Shown here: positions 1-10,378 of the stretch, in pieces
Position numbering within the stretch: position 1 is the stretch's first letter
How the letters are laid out: every line of letters starts with the position of its first letter
NCBI RefSeq assembly: GCF_014224155.1
Contig: NZ_JAASUI010000003.1
Coordinates: forward strand, 62,001 to 126,000
Source: Listeria cossartiae subsp. cossartiae
Lineage (GTDB): Bacteria > Bacillota > Bacilli > Lactobacillales > Listeriaceae
Direction of reading: 5' to 3'
DNA length: 64,000 nucleotides
Made by a program: the position numbers and the translations under genes
The notes under the pieces: generated by a model
What the model saw: only the letters and a program-made list of their open reading frames with translations
Database searches by the model: none
Told to the model about the DNA's origin: nothing

Positions 1-1017
1 TGCATTAATGTAACCGATAAATCCGAAGAGAATGGCGAAAACTGCCGCCCCTCCGATAACAAACACGCTATATACTTTTGTAATTGCTAGAACGCCAATG
101 TTTTCACCGTAAGTTGTTACAGGTGGTCCGCCGATGAACGATGCGATAATCGAAGCCGTACCATCCGCAAGCAAGGAACGATGAAGCCCTGGGTCTTTAA
201 AGAAGTTTTTATTTGTAATTCGATTAAGTAGTAATTGGTGTCCCATATGTTCCGCCATCGTTACAAACGCAAGCGGCGCCATACTGAGGACAACTGTAAC
301 CGTGATAACTGGATCTATATTAACAAATGGAATACTGAAATCTGGAATTTGGAAGAAAGAAGCATTTTTGATTAACGTGTAATCTACCATCCCAAATGCC
401 ATACTCGTTAAGTAACCGACTGTGAAGCCGAATAAAATTGGAATTAAGCCCATAAATCCTTTGAAAAACATCATTGCGATAATGGTTGCAAGGAGCGTAA
501 TAATTGCTACTGCCAAAGTTTCTAAACTGTATTTACCATTGTTCGTTCCCATCGCCATCGCTGCTGCACTTGGCGCTAGCGATAAACCGATAACCATAAT
601 GACTGGCCCAACAACAATTGGTGGTAAAACCTTTTGAATCCAGTCAACACCTGCGTAGTAAACAATCAAGGAAACAATCGCGTACACAACTCCGACTGAG
701 AAAGTTCCGACCATAACTGCGCCCGGCCCTCCGCCCGATTTTGCTGCAAGTAATGCGGTGATTGGTGCAATAAAAGTAAAGGAAGATCCTAGATATGCGG
801 GGATTTTCCCGCGAGTAATTCCTAGATAAGCTAGTGTCCCGAGCCCGCTAGATACAAGCGCTACTCCCGGACTTAACCCTGTCACACTTGGCACAAAGAT
901 AGTGGAGCCAAACATGGTGAAAAGGTGCTGGATGCTAAGAATAATCCATTTATTAAAGCTTGGTCGTTCGTGTATATCTAGTACTGGTTTTGTCACTGTT
1001 TCTGTCGTTTCTGTCAT
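1..1017 (-). CDS. pyrP: Uracil permease PyrP, partial (C-terminus beyond window)
   Basis: The reading frame opens at an ATG (complement of 1015-1017) preceded by a GAGGGAAG ribosome site and runs off the left edge, giving 339 residues. The translation begins MTETTETVTK and continues into hydrophobic segments containing QHLFTMFGST and ITRGKIPAYLGSSF, typical of the UraA/PyrP branch of NCS2 permeases, which import uracil with protons. It lies downstream of pyrR, with a PyrR attenuator in the gap, as in Bacillus pyrR-pyrP. The C-terminal part is not visible, so integrity cannot be judged. Confidence 0.93.
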   Translation of the reverse strand, partial: MTETTETVTKPVLDIHERPSFNKWIILSIQHLFTMFGSTIFVPSVTGLSPGVALVSSGLGTLAYLGITRGKIPAYLGSSFTFIAPITALLAAKSGGGPGAVMVGTFSVGVVYAIVSLIVYYAGVDWIQKVLPPIVVGPVIMVIGLSLAPSAAAMAMGTNNGKYSLETLAVAIITLLATIIAMMFFKGFMGLIPILFGFTVGYLTSMAFGMVDYTLIKNASFFQIPDFSIPFVNIDPVITVTVVLSMAPLAFVTMAEHMGHQLLLNRITNKNFFKDPGLHRSLLADGTASIIASFIGGPPVTTYGENIGVLAITKVYSVFVIGGAAVFAILFGFIGYINA

Positions 1018-1037
1018 TTTCTTCCCTCTTTCTTCAT

Positions 1038-1121
1038 AAAAAATACCCCTTGTCTGTGTCGACAAAGAGTATAGAATAATCCCCTATAGAAATTAATCAC
1101 TCTTTGTCAGCCTCACAGGAC
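1038..1121 (-). promoter_or_regulatory. PyrR-dependent attenuator in the pyrR-pyrP gap
   Basis: On the minus strand the PyrR-binding loop GTCCTGTGAGGCT (1109-1121) is followed by GACAAAGAGT, which can pair with ACTCTTTGTC near 1060-1070 as antiterminator. The same downstream strand can instead pair with GACAAGG to make a terminator stem before a TATTTTTT run at about 1038-1046. This is the known Bacillus layout: UMP-bound PyrR stabilises the anti-antiterminator loop and transcription stops before pyrP. Confidence 0.87.
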
Positions 1122-1145
1122 TGCTTTTAAAAAAGTGTTACATTG

Positions 1146-1871
<726 letters not shown>

Positions 1872-1928
1872 TCAAAAAAACAGAAAATATGTTATACTAC
1901 TTATAATAAAATAAAGGAGGCCACATCT

Positions 1929-2159
1929 ATGGCTACATCTAAAGCAAAAAAACAGCGCCAAAAGTTAGTGCGCGAGGGACACTTAAACCCTGAAATCAAA
2001 CGCAGCCCCTTTGCACTAATCGATTTAAGTTCGAAACAAACGAAAACAAAAAAAGGATATCTTTATAGTAAGAAGCAGCAGAATCACCAAGAAGATGATT
2101 CTTTTTTTGTGACCTTTTTTAAGTTTTCACAATTTGTACATATTAGCAGCTTGAAATAA
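1929..2159 (+). CDS. Small basic protein of unknown function
   Basis: A 76-residue frame beginning MATSKAKKQRQKLVREG, rich in Lys and Arg in its first 60 residues, then DDSFF and a hydrophobic tail. AAAGGAGG at 1914-1921 is an excellent ribosome site, and an extended -10 (TGTTATACT, near 1891-1898) lies upstream, so expression is likely. Similar short basic proteins occur in other Bacilli as I recall, but I cannot assign a function. A hairpin plus U-run (2080-2108) sits inside the frame, so the last 17 or so codons may not be transcribed efficiently, or the frame may really end earlier at a TAG reached by a +1 shift in the preceding A-run. Confidence 0.65.
   Translation: MATSKAKKQRQKLVREGHLNPEIKRSPFALIDLSSKQTKTKKGYLYSKKQQNHQEDDSFFVTFFKFSQFVHISSLK
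2080..2108 (+). terminator. Intrinsic terminator lying inside the small basic gene
   Basis: AGAATCA (2080-2086) pairs with TGATTCT (2096-2102) across a 9-nt loop, followed by seven T. It has the form of a Rho-independent terminator but ends about 50 nt before the stop codon of the gene it would terminate. Confidence 0.6.
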
Positions 2160-2247
2160 TTGCCTCTGTCCGGAAATCAGTCCATTTCATTAGCGCTTTG
2201 TGCTATGCTGTAATAGCTAAAAACATGTACTTATAGAGGTGAACAAA

Positions 2248-3072
2248 ATGAGCATTATGAAAAGCTTATTACAACAGAAAGAAACCGTTGTGAAAGGCTG
2301 GCTTACGTATTATGTATCGGTTGATGATCCGTACATTTTTACACTCAAAAACGATGATCGTTTAATGGATGAAACGGGCTTTGTTTTAGAAAATTTATTT
2401 ATTGGAATGACAGAGGATTTGGGGCAAATGAACACTTTCGCTCATGAGCTAGGAAAAGCGCAGTTCATTACTTCGCTTGGCATTTCGCATATTTTATTCC
2501 ATATTCGTTTGCTAGAAGAATTTCTGCTTGATTATGCTTCCGATAATAATGTCGAACCCACGAACTTCCGCGAATTGTATTTATTTAGTATTAAGCTGCA
2601 TCAAGTCTTTAGTAGCTTCACCCAACATTTAATCGAGGGTTATACTTACGCCACAGAACAAATGATGCATCAAAAAGAAAACCAACTTATTAAAGAGTCC
2701 ACGAAACTCATTTGGATTGCCGAAAAAGTATTCCTTTTGCCACTGATTGGAAAAATTACCGACGAACGCGCAAAACAAATTACCGAGACAGCGCTTTATG
2801 AAGCTTGCGAGCAGCCAGTAAACTATTTAATTATCGATTTATCTGGTGTGCAATTAGAGTCACCACGTATCGGCGAGTACATTGAACATTTCTTCTCCTC
2901 GCTGAAATTAGTTGGCGTCACACCAATCATCACTGGTATGCAACCACAAATGGCCAAAATAATGGTACAGGCTAGTCTTACGGAACAACAAGGCATCAAA
3001 ACCTACGCTACTTTGCGCCAAGCAACGAAAGCACTCATGAAAGAAAAAGAAGCAAGAAACGCCCGTAAATAG
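2248..3072 (+). CDS. RsbR-type stressosome paralogue (N-terminal globin-like + C-terminal STAS domain)
   Basis: A 274-residue protein from ATG 2248; AGAGGTG lies 6 nt upstream, and the in-frame GTG at 2239 overlaps that site. Residues 1-150 are helical, like the non-haem globin sensor half of RsbR proteins. Residues 155-270 form a STAS domain (FLLPLIGKITDERAKQI, YLIIDLSGVQ, LVGVTPIITG). RsbR paralogues form the stressosome with RsbS and feed stress signals to sigma-B through RsbT. By comparison with Bacillus RsbRA from memory, the positions of both RsbT-phosphorylated threonines carry other residues (Lys in LIGKIT; Pro in LESP). It is probably the paralogue called Lmo1842 in EGD-e. It stands alone and ends in a terminator shared with the opposing rluD-type gene. 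Confidence 0.85.
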   Translation: MSIMKSLLQQKETVVKGWLTYYVSVDDPYIFTLKNDDRLMDETGFVLENLFIGMTEDLGQMNTFAHELGKAQFITSLGISHILFHIRLLEEFLLDYASDNNVEPTNFRELYLFSIKLHQVFSSFTQHLIEGYTYATEQMMHQKENQLIKESTKLIWIAEKVFLLPLIGKITDERAKQITETALYEACEQPVNYLIIDLSGVQLESPRIGEYIEHFFSSLKLVGVTPIITGMQPQMAKIMVQASLTEQQGIKTYATLRQATKALMKEKEARNARK

Positions 3073-3091
3073 GTGTTCTTGCTTCTTTTTT
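3049..3091. terminator. Bidirectional terminator between convergent genes
   Basis: GAAGCAAGAA (3049-3058) pairs with TTCTTGCTTC (3076-3085), followed by a T-run on the plus strand and, from the A-rich stretch before it, a T-rich run on the minus strand. It serves both the RsbR-like gene and the RluD-type gene. Confidence 0.85.
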
Positions 3092-3998
3092 AATCTTCTT
3101 GTCGTAATGATTTTAATGCTTTTTCAAATGAACTAGGTAGTGGCGCTTCAAACGTCATTCGTTCATTCGTTGTCGGATGGTCAAATCCTAATTTTGCGGC
3201 ATGGAGAAATTGGCCATTGCCTTTAATCGTATTTTTCGGTCCGTATTTTGGATCACCCGCTAACGGATGGCCGATATATTTCAAGTGGACACGGATTTGG
3301 TGCGTACGACCAGTGTCTAGTTTACAGTTAATTAAAGTGAAACCAGGTAAACGTTCCAGCACTTCAAAATGTGTTCTTGCTTCTTTGCCATCGCGCACGA
3401 CAGCCATTTTTTGACGGTCTTCTTTGGCACGGCCGATTGGCGCTTCAATTGTTCCTTTTTGGTGGACAATGTCGCCGTGGACAAGTGCGATATATTCTCT
3501 ATCCGAAGTTTTGTCTTTTAATTGTTTGGCTAGTGATTCATGAGCGTGGTCGTTTTTGGCAACCATTAATAAGCCCGATGTATCTTTATCAATTCGGTGG
3601 ACAATTCCCGGACGGATTTTGCCGTTAATGCCGGATAAGTCATCACAGTGAAATAGTAACGCATTCACGAGTGTGCCACTTGCATGTCCCGCGGATGGAT
3701 GAACGACCATTCCCTCGGGTTTATTAACAACGAGCATATCTTTATCTTCAAAGTAAATATCTAGTGGAATATCTTCCGCTAGTACTTCAAGCTCTTCTGG
3801 TTCACGAGCTTCATAATGAATTTCGTCGCCTACTTGTACTTTGTAATTTGGTTTAGCAAGTTCACCGTTTACCGTGATGTCGCCATTTTTTAGCATGAGC
3901 TGAATCGCTGAACGACTTTTCCCCATCATTTCAGCAATTACTTTGTCCACACGTTCGCGCGCGTGGCTTTCTTCTATAATCAATGTTTCATTCTGCAT
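3090..3998 (-). CDS. RluD-family 23S rRNA pseudouridine synthase (YlyB-like)
   Basis: 302 residues. An S4 RNA-binding domain occupies about 12-75 (RVDKVIAEMMGKSRSAIQ, NGDITVNG). The RluA/RluD catalytic domain follows, with the signature HRIDKDTSGLL at 134-144 in which Asp137 is the expected nucleophile, and the later RTHQIRVH motif. Such enzymes isomerise uridines in 23S rRNA; the exact sites cannot be read from sequence. The start overlaps the end of lspA (shared base 3998), so it is translationally coupled, the same pairing as Bacillus lspA-ylyB. Confidence 0.92.
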   Translation of the reverse strand: MQNETLIIEESHARERVDKVIAEMMGKSRSAIQLMLKNGDITVNGELAKPNYKVQVGDEIHYEAREPEELEVLAEDIPLDIYFEDKDMLVVNKPEGMVVHPSAGHASGTLVNALLFHCDDLSGINGKIRPGIVHRIDKDTSGLLMVAKNDHAHESLAKQLKDKTSDREYIALVHGDIVHQKGTIEAPIGRAKEDRQKMAVVRDGKEARTHFEVLERLPGFTLINCKLDTGRTHQIRVHLKYIGHPLAGDPKYGPKNTIKGNGQFLHAAKLGFDHPTTNERMTFEAPLPSSFEKALKSLRQED

Positions 3999-4462
3999 TA
4001 TTTAATTCCTTTCGTTTTGCGGTCGTCTACAAAAACATACACGAGCATTAGTACGACACCAACTGAAAGCGAGGCATCTGCCACATTAAAGATTGGGAAG
4101 TAATAATTTCCCCAAACTGTTTGTACAAAATCTACTACTTCTTGATGCAAGACCCGGTCGATAAAATTACCAATCGCACCACCTAGAATAAACGCTAAAC
4201 TAATGGAAAATAGTCGTTTTCCTTTGGCATATTTTTGCATAATATAAATTATAATTCCAATAACAACAACAGTAATAAGATAGAAAAACCACATATGCCC
4301 TTCTAAAATACTCCAAGCCGCTCCGTCATTACGGTAGCTTGTCCAGTATAAGAAACCAGGAATAACTTCTATTTTCTGTCCAATTTCCATATTTTGAACA
4401 ACAATCCATTTAGTCAATTGATCTAGCGCAACTACAGCTAGGGTGATTAGATAATAATACAT
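3998..4462 (-). CDS. lspA: Lipoprotein signal peptidase II
   Basis: 154 residues with four hydrophobic segments. The conserved family blocks are present: DQLTK at 14-18, NDGAAW at 45-50, GGAIGNFIDR with catalytic Asp102, and FNVADASL with catalytic Asp129. It cleaves diacylglyceryl-prolipoproteins before the lipid-modified cysteine in the membrane. Likely clients in this window are the LpeA-type solute-binding protein and the thioredoxin-like lipoprotein near 62.5 kb. It is the first gene of the lspA-rluD pair. Confidence 0.96.
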   Translation of the reverse strand: MYYYLITLAVVALDQLTKWIVVQNMEIGQKIEVIPGFLYWTSYRNDGAAWSILEGHMWFFYLITVVVIGIIIYIMQKYAKGKRLFSISLAFILGGAIGNFIDRVLHQEVVDFVQTVWGNYYFPIFNVADASLSVGVVLMLVYVFVDDRKTKGIK

Positions 4463-4493
4463 TTTCCGAACCCTCTTTTCACATCAGTTAGAT

Positions 4494-4531
4494 AAAAAGT
4501 ACGCGCTCCCCCGTAAAAACAAGAAGAGCGC
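4494..4531 (-). terminator. Probable terminator after the purine permease
   Basis: On the minus strand GCGCTC pairs with GAGCGC across a long loop, followed by TACTTTTT. It separates the purine permease gene from lspA. Confidence 0.6.
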
Positions 4532-4543
4532 ATTACTTCTTTA

Positions 4544-5827
4544 TTATTGTATGATAAATTGAAGCAAAAATAAAGCTGCAATTACATACATGACTGGCGA
4601 AGTACGTTCCTCGTTCTTCGTGAAAGCACGAAGAATGGGATACGCGATAAAGCCAGCCGCAATTCCGTCTGCAATACTGTACGTCAGCGGGATTAACACA
4701 ATAATCAGTAGTGCTGAAAAAGTTTCTGCTGCATTCGATAAATCCATTTCTTTAAATTCTTGCAGCATCGACATACCGATAATAATTAAAATCGGCGCAA
4801 TCGCACTGTTCGGAATAAAAGATAATACCGGCATTAAGAAAAGGGATGCGATAAAGAACAGACCTGTCGTAATTGTTGCTAGACCAGTTTTTGCTCCACT
4901 CGCAAACATCGAGCCACTTTCAAGTGCAGAGATTGTTGGGCTTGTACCAAATAAGCCAGATAAAAAGGCAGTCAGGGAGCTAGCTTTTAAAATCCGTGGT
5001 AATTTTTCGGTTTGTTTGAGTTGTCTTACTTGTCCATTTGTAAGTCCAACCGTTTCAAACACAATCACCATCGTCATCGTAAAGACGGCGCTCCAAAAAC
5101 CAACACTCGCCATTCCGGAAAAATCAGCTTTAAAGAGCACATCGCTCCACGGCGCAACGCTTATCGAAGCACCTCCAGCTTTCCCGGCAACACCAAACAT
5201 CACACCAACGACTGTTCCGATTATTAAACTCCATAAGAAAGCGCCTGGAATTTTTCGAATAACTAAAATCATCGTTAATAGTAGTGTCACAAGTGTTGCT
5301 AAAACGAATGGATCGCCTAAATCTCCAACGGCAATGATAGCATGTTTCCCGCGCGTGACGATTCCGCCCTTCTCAAGCCCTAGGAAGATTAAGAACAAAC
5401 CTAACCCAACCGTAATTGCTTGTTTTAAAATCAGCGGAATAGCTTCATTTAGTTTTCCTGCAAGTGGTGTAAACGCAAGAATCATAAATAGTAAGCCACT
5501 CATCGTGACAGCAGCGAGTGCAACCTGCCAGCTTAGTCCCATTCCTTGAACAAGGGTATACGCAAAGAGCGCATTAATCCCCATCCCAGGCATTAGAATA
5601 AGCGGTGCATTTGCCCAAAATCCCATAATCAAACAACCAAACGCCGAAATGAAAATCGTCGCAAGGACTGCCCCTTGATAAGGAACTCCAGCCTCCGCTA
5701 AAATCGAGCTATTGACGACAATAATATATGCCACCGTAAAAAAGCCAATCATACCAGCCAAAAATTCGGTCCGGATATTGGTTTTATGCTCGTTCAGCCG
5801 AAATACTTTGTTGAAAAATTTCTGCAT
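4544..5827 (-). CDS. NCS2 purine permease, AzgA/PbuG-PbuO family
   Basis: 427 residues, strongly hydrophobic, about a dozen membrane segments. Family features: the N-terminal NIRTEFLAGMIGFFTVAYI, MPGMGINALFAYT near 80, and FGTSPTISALESGSMFASGAKTG-type segment near 295 (the AzgA substrate region). AzgA-type carriers import adenine, guanine or hypoxanthine with protons; the exact base cannot be decided. A TATAAT -10 lies in the upstream region (near 5895-5900) and the 5' leader shows no purine aptamer. Long antisense frames exist opposite this gene but are shadows. Confidence 0.9.
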   Translation of the reverse strand: MQKFFNKVFRLNEHKTNIRTEFLAGMIGFFTVAYIIVVNSSILAEAGVPYQGAVLATIFISAFGCLIMGFWANAPLILMPGMGINALFAYTLVQGMGLSWQVALAAVTMSGLLFMILAFTPLAGKLNEAIPLILKQAITVGLGLFLIFLGLEKGGIVTRGKHAIIAVGDLGDPFVLATLVTLLLTMILVIRKIPGAFLWSLIIGTVVGVMFGVAGKAGGASISVAPWSDVLFKADFSGMASVGFWSAVFTMTMVIVFETVGLTNGQVRQLKQTEKLPRILKASSLTAFLSGLFGTSPTISALESGSMFASGAKTGLATITTGLFFIASLFLMPVLSFIPNSAIAPILIIIGMSMLQEFKEMDLSNAAETFSALLIIVLIPLTYSIADGIAAGFIAYPILRAFTKNEERTSPVMYVIAALFLLQFIIQ

Positions 5828-6000
5828 ACTTTTTCCTCATTATGAAATTGTCCCTCTCCCAACCCGCAGAGTATTGCCCCTGCCACAGAACTTCATTATA
5901 ACAAAGATAGCACATATACGAAAGGAAAAGTTTTTTGTTACGCCGCCAGTTCGCCGGATTTATGCTATAATCTTTAAGGATGTAAAAAGGAGATGATTAC
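5828..6000. promoter_or_regulatory. Divergent promoter region (purine permease / MATE exporter)
   Basis: Minus strand: TATAAT near 5895-5900 for the permease, with about 75 nt of GC-richer leader before its start. Plus strand: an extended -10, TGCTATAAT ending near 5971, for the MATE gene, with no good -35. I looked for a purine riboswitch core in the leader and did not find one. Confidence 0.5.
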
Positions 6001-7371
6001 TTGCAACAAACAGTCACATATGGGGCAAAATGGAAACAATTTCTAACGATATTCACACCGATTGTCATTACGCAACTCACACTTTTCTCGATGACATTTT
6101 TCGATACAACGATGAGCGGAAATTATTCGAATCAGGCGCTAGCTGGTGTAGCGATTGGTAGTTCATTTTGGGCTCCGGTGAATGCCGCTTTTTCTGGGTT
6201 ATTAATGGCTATCACACCAATTATCGCTCAATTAATCGGGGCGAAGAAAGAAAAACAAGTCAAAAACACGGTGCATAACGGCCTATATATTGCTTTATTT
6301 TTAGCATTTATTTTAATTCTTATTAATTTTTTGGTCGTTCCAACGATTTTGACACACATGCCAGTTACGGCAGAAGTCGCGGATATCGCCCGTCATTTCT
6401 TGAACGGCATTTGTATTGGGATTCCCGCTTTCTTTATTTCCGCGATTTTACGTTCTTTCATCGATTCACTTGGTCTAACTCGAGTAACGATGTTCATTAC
6501 GCTTTGTACCGTGCCATTTAATATCTTTTTAAATTACTGTTTTATTTTTGGGAACTTCGGTTTTCCGGAAATGGGCGGTGCTGGTAGTGGTTACGCGACA
6601 GGGATTACGTATTGGCTCGTTGTTTTAGTGAGTGTGATTTTGATTCAAACACAAACAAGATTGCGCAAATTCGGTATTTTTAAAAGTCTTACAGCGCTTC
6701 GGTTTTCGAAGGTAAAAGAGATTATCGGTATTGGCGTGCCAAATGGTTTAACGATTTTATTTGAAACGAGTATTTTCTCGGCGGTGACGATTTTAATGGG
6801 CGCTTTTGGGACGGAAACGATTGCGGCGCATCAGTCGGCAAATAGTGTTTGTACGTTGCTCTATGCCTTCCCGCTCAGTGTCGCTTCCACGCTAACCATT
6901 CTTGGTGGTTATGAAACAGGCGCGAAACGTTTAAAAGACGCCAAACAATATCGCCATATCGGCATGACCGCTGCAATTTTGATTGGTTGTGCGAACGGAG
7001 CTATCCTCTTTTTCTTCCGCGATACAATTGCCGGATTTTACACAAATGATCCCGCGCTTATTGATTTAATTATGCATTTCTTAGTTTATGCGATTCTGTT
7101 CCAATTCGCGGATGCTGTCTTGTCGCCAGTACTTGGGGCACTTCGGGGTTACAAAGATGTGACAATCACTACCATTGTCGCCTTTATTTCTTATTGGTTG
7201 ATTGGTCTACCAGTAGGTTACGGGTTATCCTTTACGAATTTAGGACCATTCGGTTACTGGATTGGTTTAAGTACCGGCCTATTTGTCGCCGCATTTATTT
7301 TATCGCTTCGAGTTCGGAAAACGGAGCAAAAACTTTCCTTAAACGCAAAAAACGCAGAGATTTCAAGTTAA
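6001..7371 (+). CDS. MATE-family multidrug/cation efflux protein
   Basis: 456 residues with about 12 membrane segments in two halves. The start is TTG at 6001 with AAAGGAGAT 8 nt upstream; no upstream ATG fits. MATE features include the N-terminal IVITQLTLFSMTFFDTTMSG and PVNAAFSGLLMAITPIIAQLIGA, repeated in the second half as GVPNGLTILFETSIFS. Such proteins export drugs or organic cations with Na+ or H+. Its stop codon lies in the loop of its own terminator. The 3' end of this gene is partly duplicated 1.2 kb downstream (see repeats). Confidence 0.9.
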   Translation: MQQTVTYGAKWKQFLTIFTPIVITQLTLFSMTFFDTTMSGNYSNQALAGVAIGSSFWAPVNAAFSGLLMAITPIIAQLIGAKKEKQVKNTVHNGLYIALFLAFILILINFLVVPTILTHMPVTAEVADIARHFLNGICIGIPAFFISAILRSFIDSLGLTRVTMFITLCTVPFNIFLNYCFIFGNFGFPEMGGAGSGYATGITYWLVVLVSVILIQTQTRLRKFGIFKSLTALRFSKVKEIIGIGVPNGLTILFETSIFSAVTILMGAFGTETIAAHQSANSVCTLLYAFPLSVASTLTILGGYETGAKRLKDAKQYRHIGMTAAILIGCANGAILFFFRDTIAGFYTNDPALIDLIMHFLVYAILFQFADAVLSPVLGALRGYKDVTITTIVAFISYWLIGLPVGYGLSFTNLGPFGYWIGLSTGLFVAAFILSLRVRKTEQKLSLNAKNAEISS

Positions 7372-7405
7372 TCTCTGCGTTTTTTTATTTCATGAATTTT
7401 ATCTA
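7288..7405. repeat. Junction repeat, copy A (MATE 3' end, terminator, lpeA 3'-end remnant)
   Basis: This stretch holds the last codons of the MATE gene, its terminator (7351-7387) and then TCATGAATTTTATCTA, which matches the last codons of lpeA read on the opposite strand. The same order recurs at about 8507-8637. By eye the two copies are roughly three quarters identical with small indels. They bracket the accessory gene at 7456-8253. Confidence 0.75.
7351..7387 (+). terminator. MATE gene terminator
   Basis: AACGCAGAGATT pairs with AATCTCTGCGTT around a short loop that contains the MATE stop codon, followed by a seven-T run. Confidence 0.9.
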
Positions 7406-7455
7406 GTATACTTTACTCGTGTTTGAATGGTTTATTATAGAAGAAAGTCTATAGG

Positions 7456-8253
7456 CTAATCTTTATTTATTTGATATCTTATTTTCCCATAGAATTCACC
7501 ATTAACAATGTCTCTATCCACCAAATCCACTGGTATTTCATCATCGTCTAATCCATACGCTATTGCGCATTTTACAGTATCACCTTTTTTTATATCTTCT
7601 AATACTCTTGAGGCTGAATCTATAAACTGATCATCGTCCAAAATAGTGGTGTTAAGTGTATTTATTAGATCAGACCTTGTATCTTGGTAAACAACAATCT
7701 GCCCCATCCAACTTTTCAATGCTGAAGTAATTTCATCTGATTTATTTGTTACTTCAAACCAAAAAGCTATTATAGGTTTATCCCCAGATTCGTTGCCTTT
7801 TTCTCCAATTGGAATTATTTCATGACTCGTGATTCGGATTTTCGTTTGTTCATTCTCGATTACACCGTTTTTTAATATTCTTGTTTGCTTTAAATATCTT
7901 CTCTCACGTTGGACTTTAGTTTCTATATTATTTATAGATGGATAAGATGCCAGTATAGCTTTGATATCAATTGGAGGCTTAAAAGAAAAATTATTACTAG
8001 CTCCGTTAAAAATTAATAAGATTACAGCTACTGCAGAAACAACCGTTCCCGAGATGGCTCTATTTTTTGGATTCTTAAAAGTTCCGATTATCGAAAAAAC
8101 AGCACCTAAAATTAAGACTGCCCATCCTAATAAGGGAAGCCATCCTGTGAAAAATTCAATTAATGCAAAGGTGAATCCAGCTAAAGCAAGGATAAATCCA
8201 GCTGATCCTAATGTATTCTTTGTTGTCAAAGCTTTGTATTTTTCGTCTTCCAT
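7456..8253 (-). CDS. Accessory membrane-anchored protein with a DUF5067-like extracellular domain
   Basis: 265 residues from the ATG at 8253, which has GGGAG about 10 nt upstream; an earlier in-frame ATG at 8295 has no ribosome site. Residues 30-90 hold two or three hydrophobic segments with a small-residue, DUF4190-like look (FILALAGFTFALIEFFTGWLP; LGWAVLILGAVFSIIG). The remaining 170 residues are hydrophilic and resemble DUF5067 domains of Firmicute surface proteins (FWFEVTNKSDEITSA, then an acidic ILDDDQ region). Function is unknown. It stands alone, opposite to the MATE gene, inside duplicated junction sequence, and its flanks are more A+T-rich than neighbouring coding DNA, which suggests acquisition. 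The domain names are from recall and need a profile search. Confidence 0.7.
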   Translation of the reverse strand: MEDEKYKALTTKNTLGSAGFILALAGFTFALIEFFTGWLPLLGWAVLILGAVFSIIGTFKNPKNRAISGTVVSAVAVILLIFNGASNNFSFKPPIDIKAILASYPSINNIETKVQRERRYLKQTRILKNGVIENEQTKIRITSHEIIPIGEKGNESGDKPIIAFWFEVTNKSDEITSALKSWMGQIVVYQDTRSDLINTLNTTILDDDQFIDSASRVLEDIKKGDTVKCAIAYGLDDDEIPVDLVDRDIVNGEFYGKIRYQINKD

Positions 8254-8506
8254 CTTATCTCTACTCCCTGTTGTTATTTTATGTTTAGCATCCATTTTCG
8301 TAAGGACAAAATAAATTATCCTTCTGAAAAATTGGAATGGTAGAACTAAAGTCTAGGTTGTATTCACTAGAGTATTTTACTAAAAGTGGCAAGAAATCCC
8401 ACGGGAATCTAAATAAATCATATCATAATTCTTATATATATTATGTAATTTAAATATTCCGACTAATAAACAACTACACGCTTAAGAATAATAGGATGTA
8501 TATACC
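8254..8506. other. A+T-rich intergenic DNA upstream of the accessory gene
   Basis: No convincing gene is present. It is A+T-rich and should contain the promoter of the accessory gene, but I see no clear -35/-10 pair. It passes into repeat copy B at about 8507. Confidence 0.4.
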
Positions 8507-10375
<1,869 letters not shown>

Positions 10376-10378
10376 ACC

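Noticed and set aside
4590-5549. Long plus-strand frame (319 codons) opposite the purine permease
   Set aside because: It is a shadow of a hydrophobic gene on the other strand, with low-complexity composition and no ribosome site or family motif.
5828-5900. Purine riboswitch upstream of the AzgA-type permease
   Set aside because: The leader lacks the GTTTCTACC and ACTATG core found before xpt.
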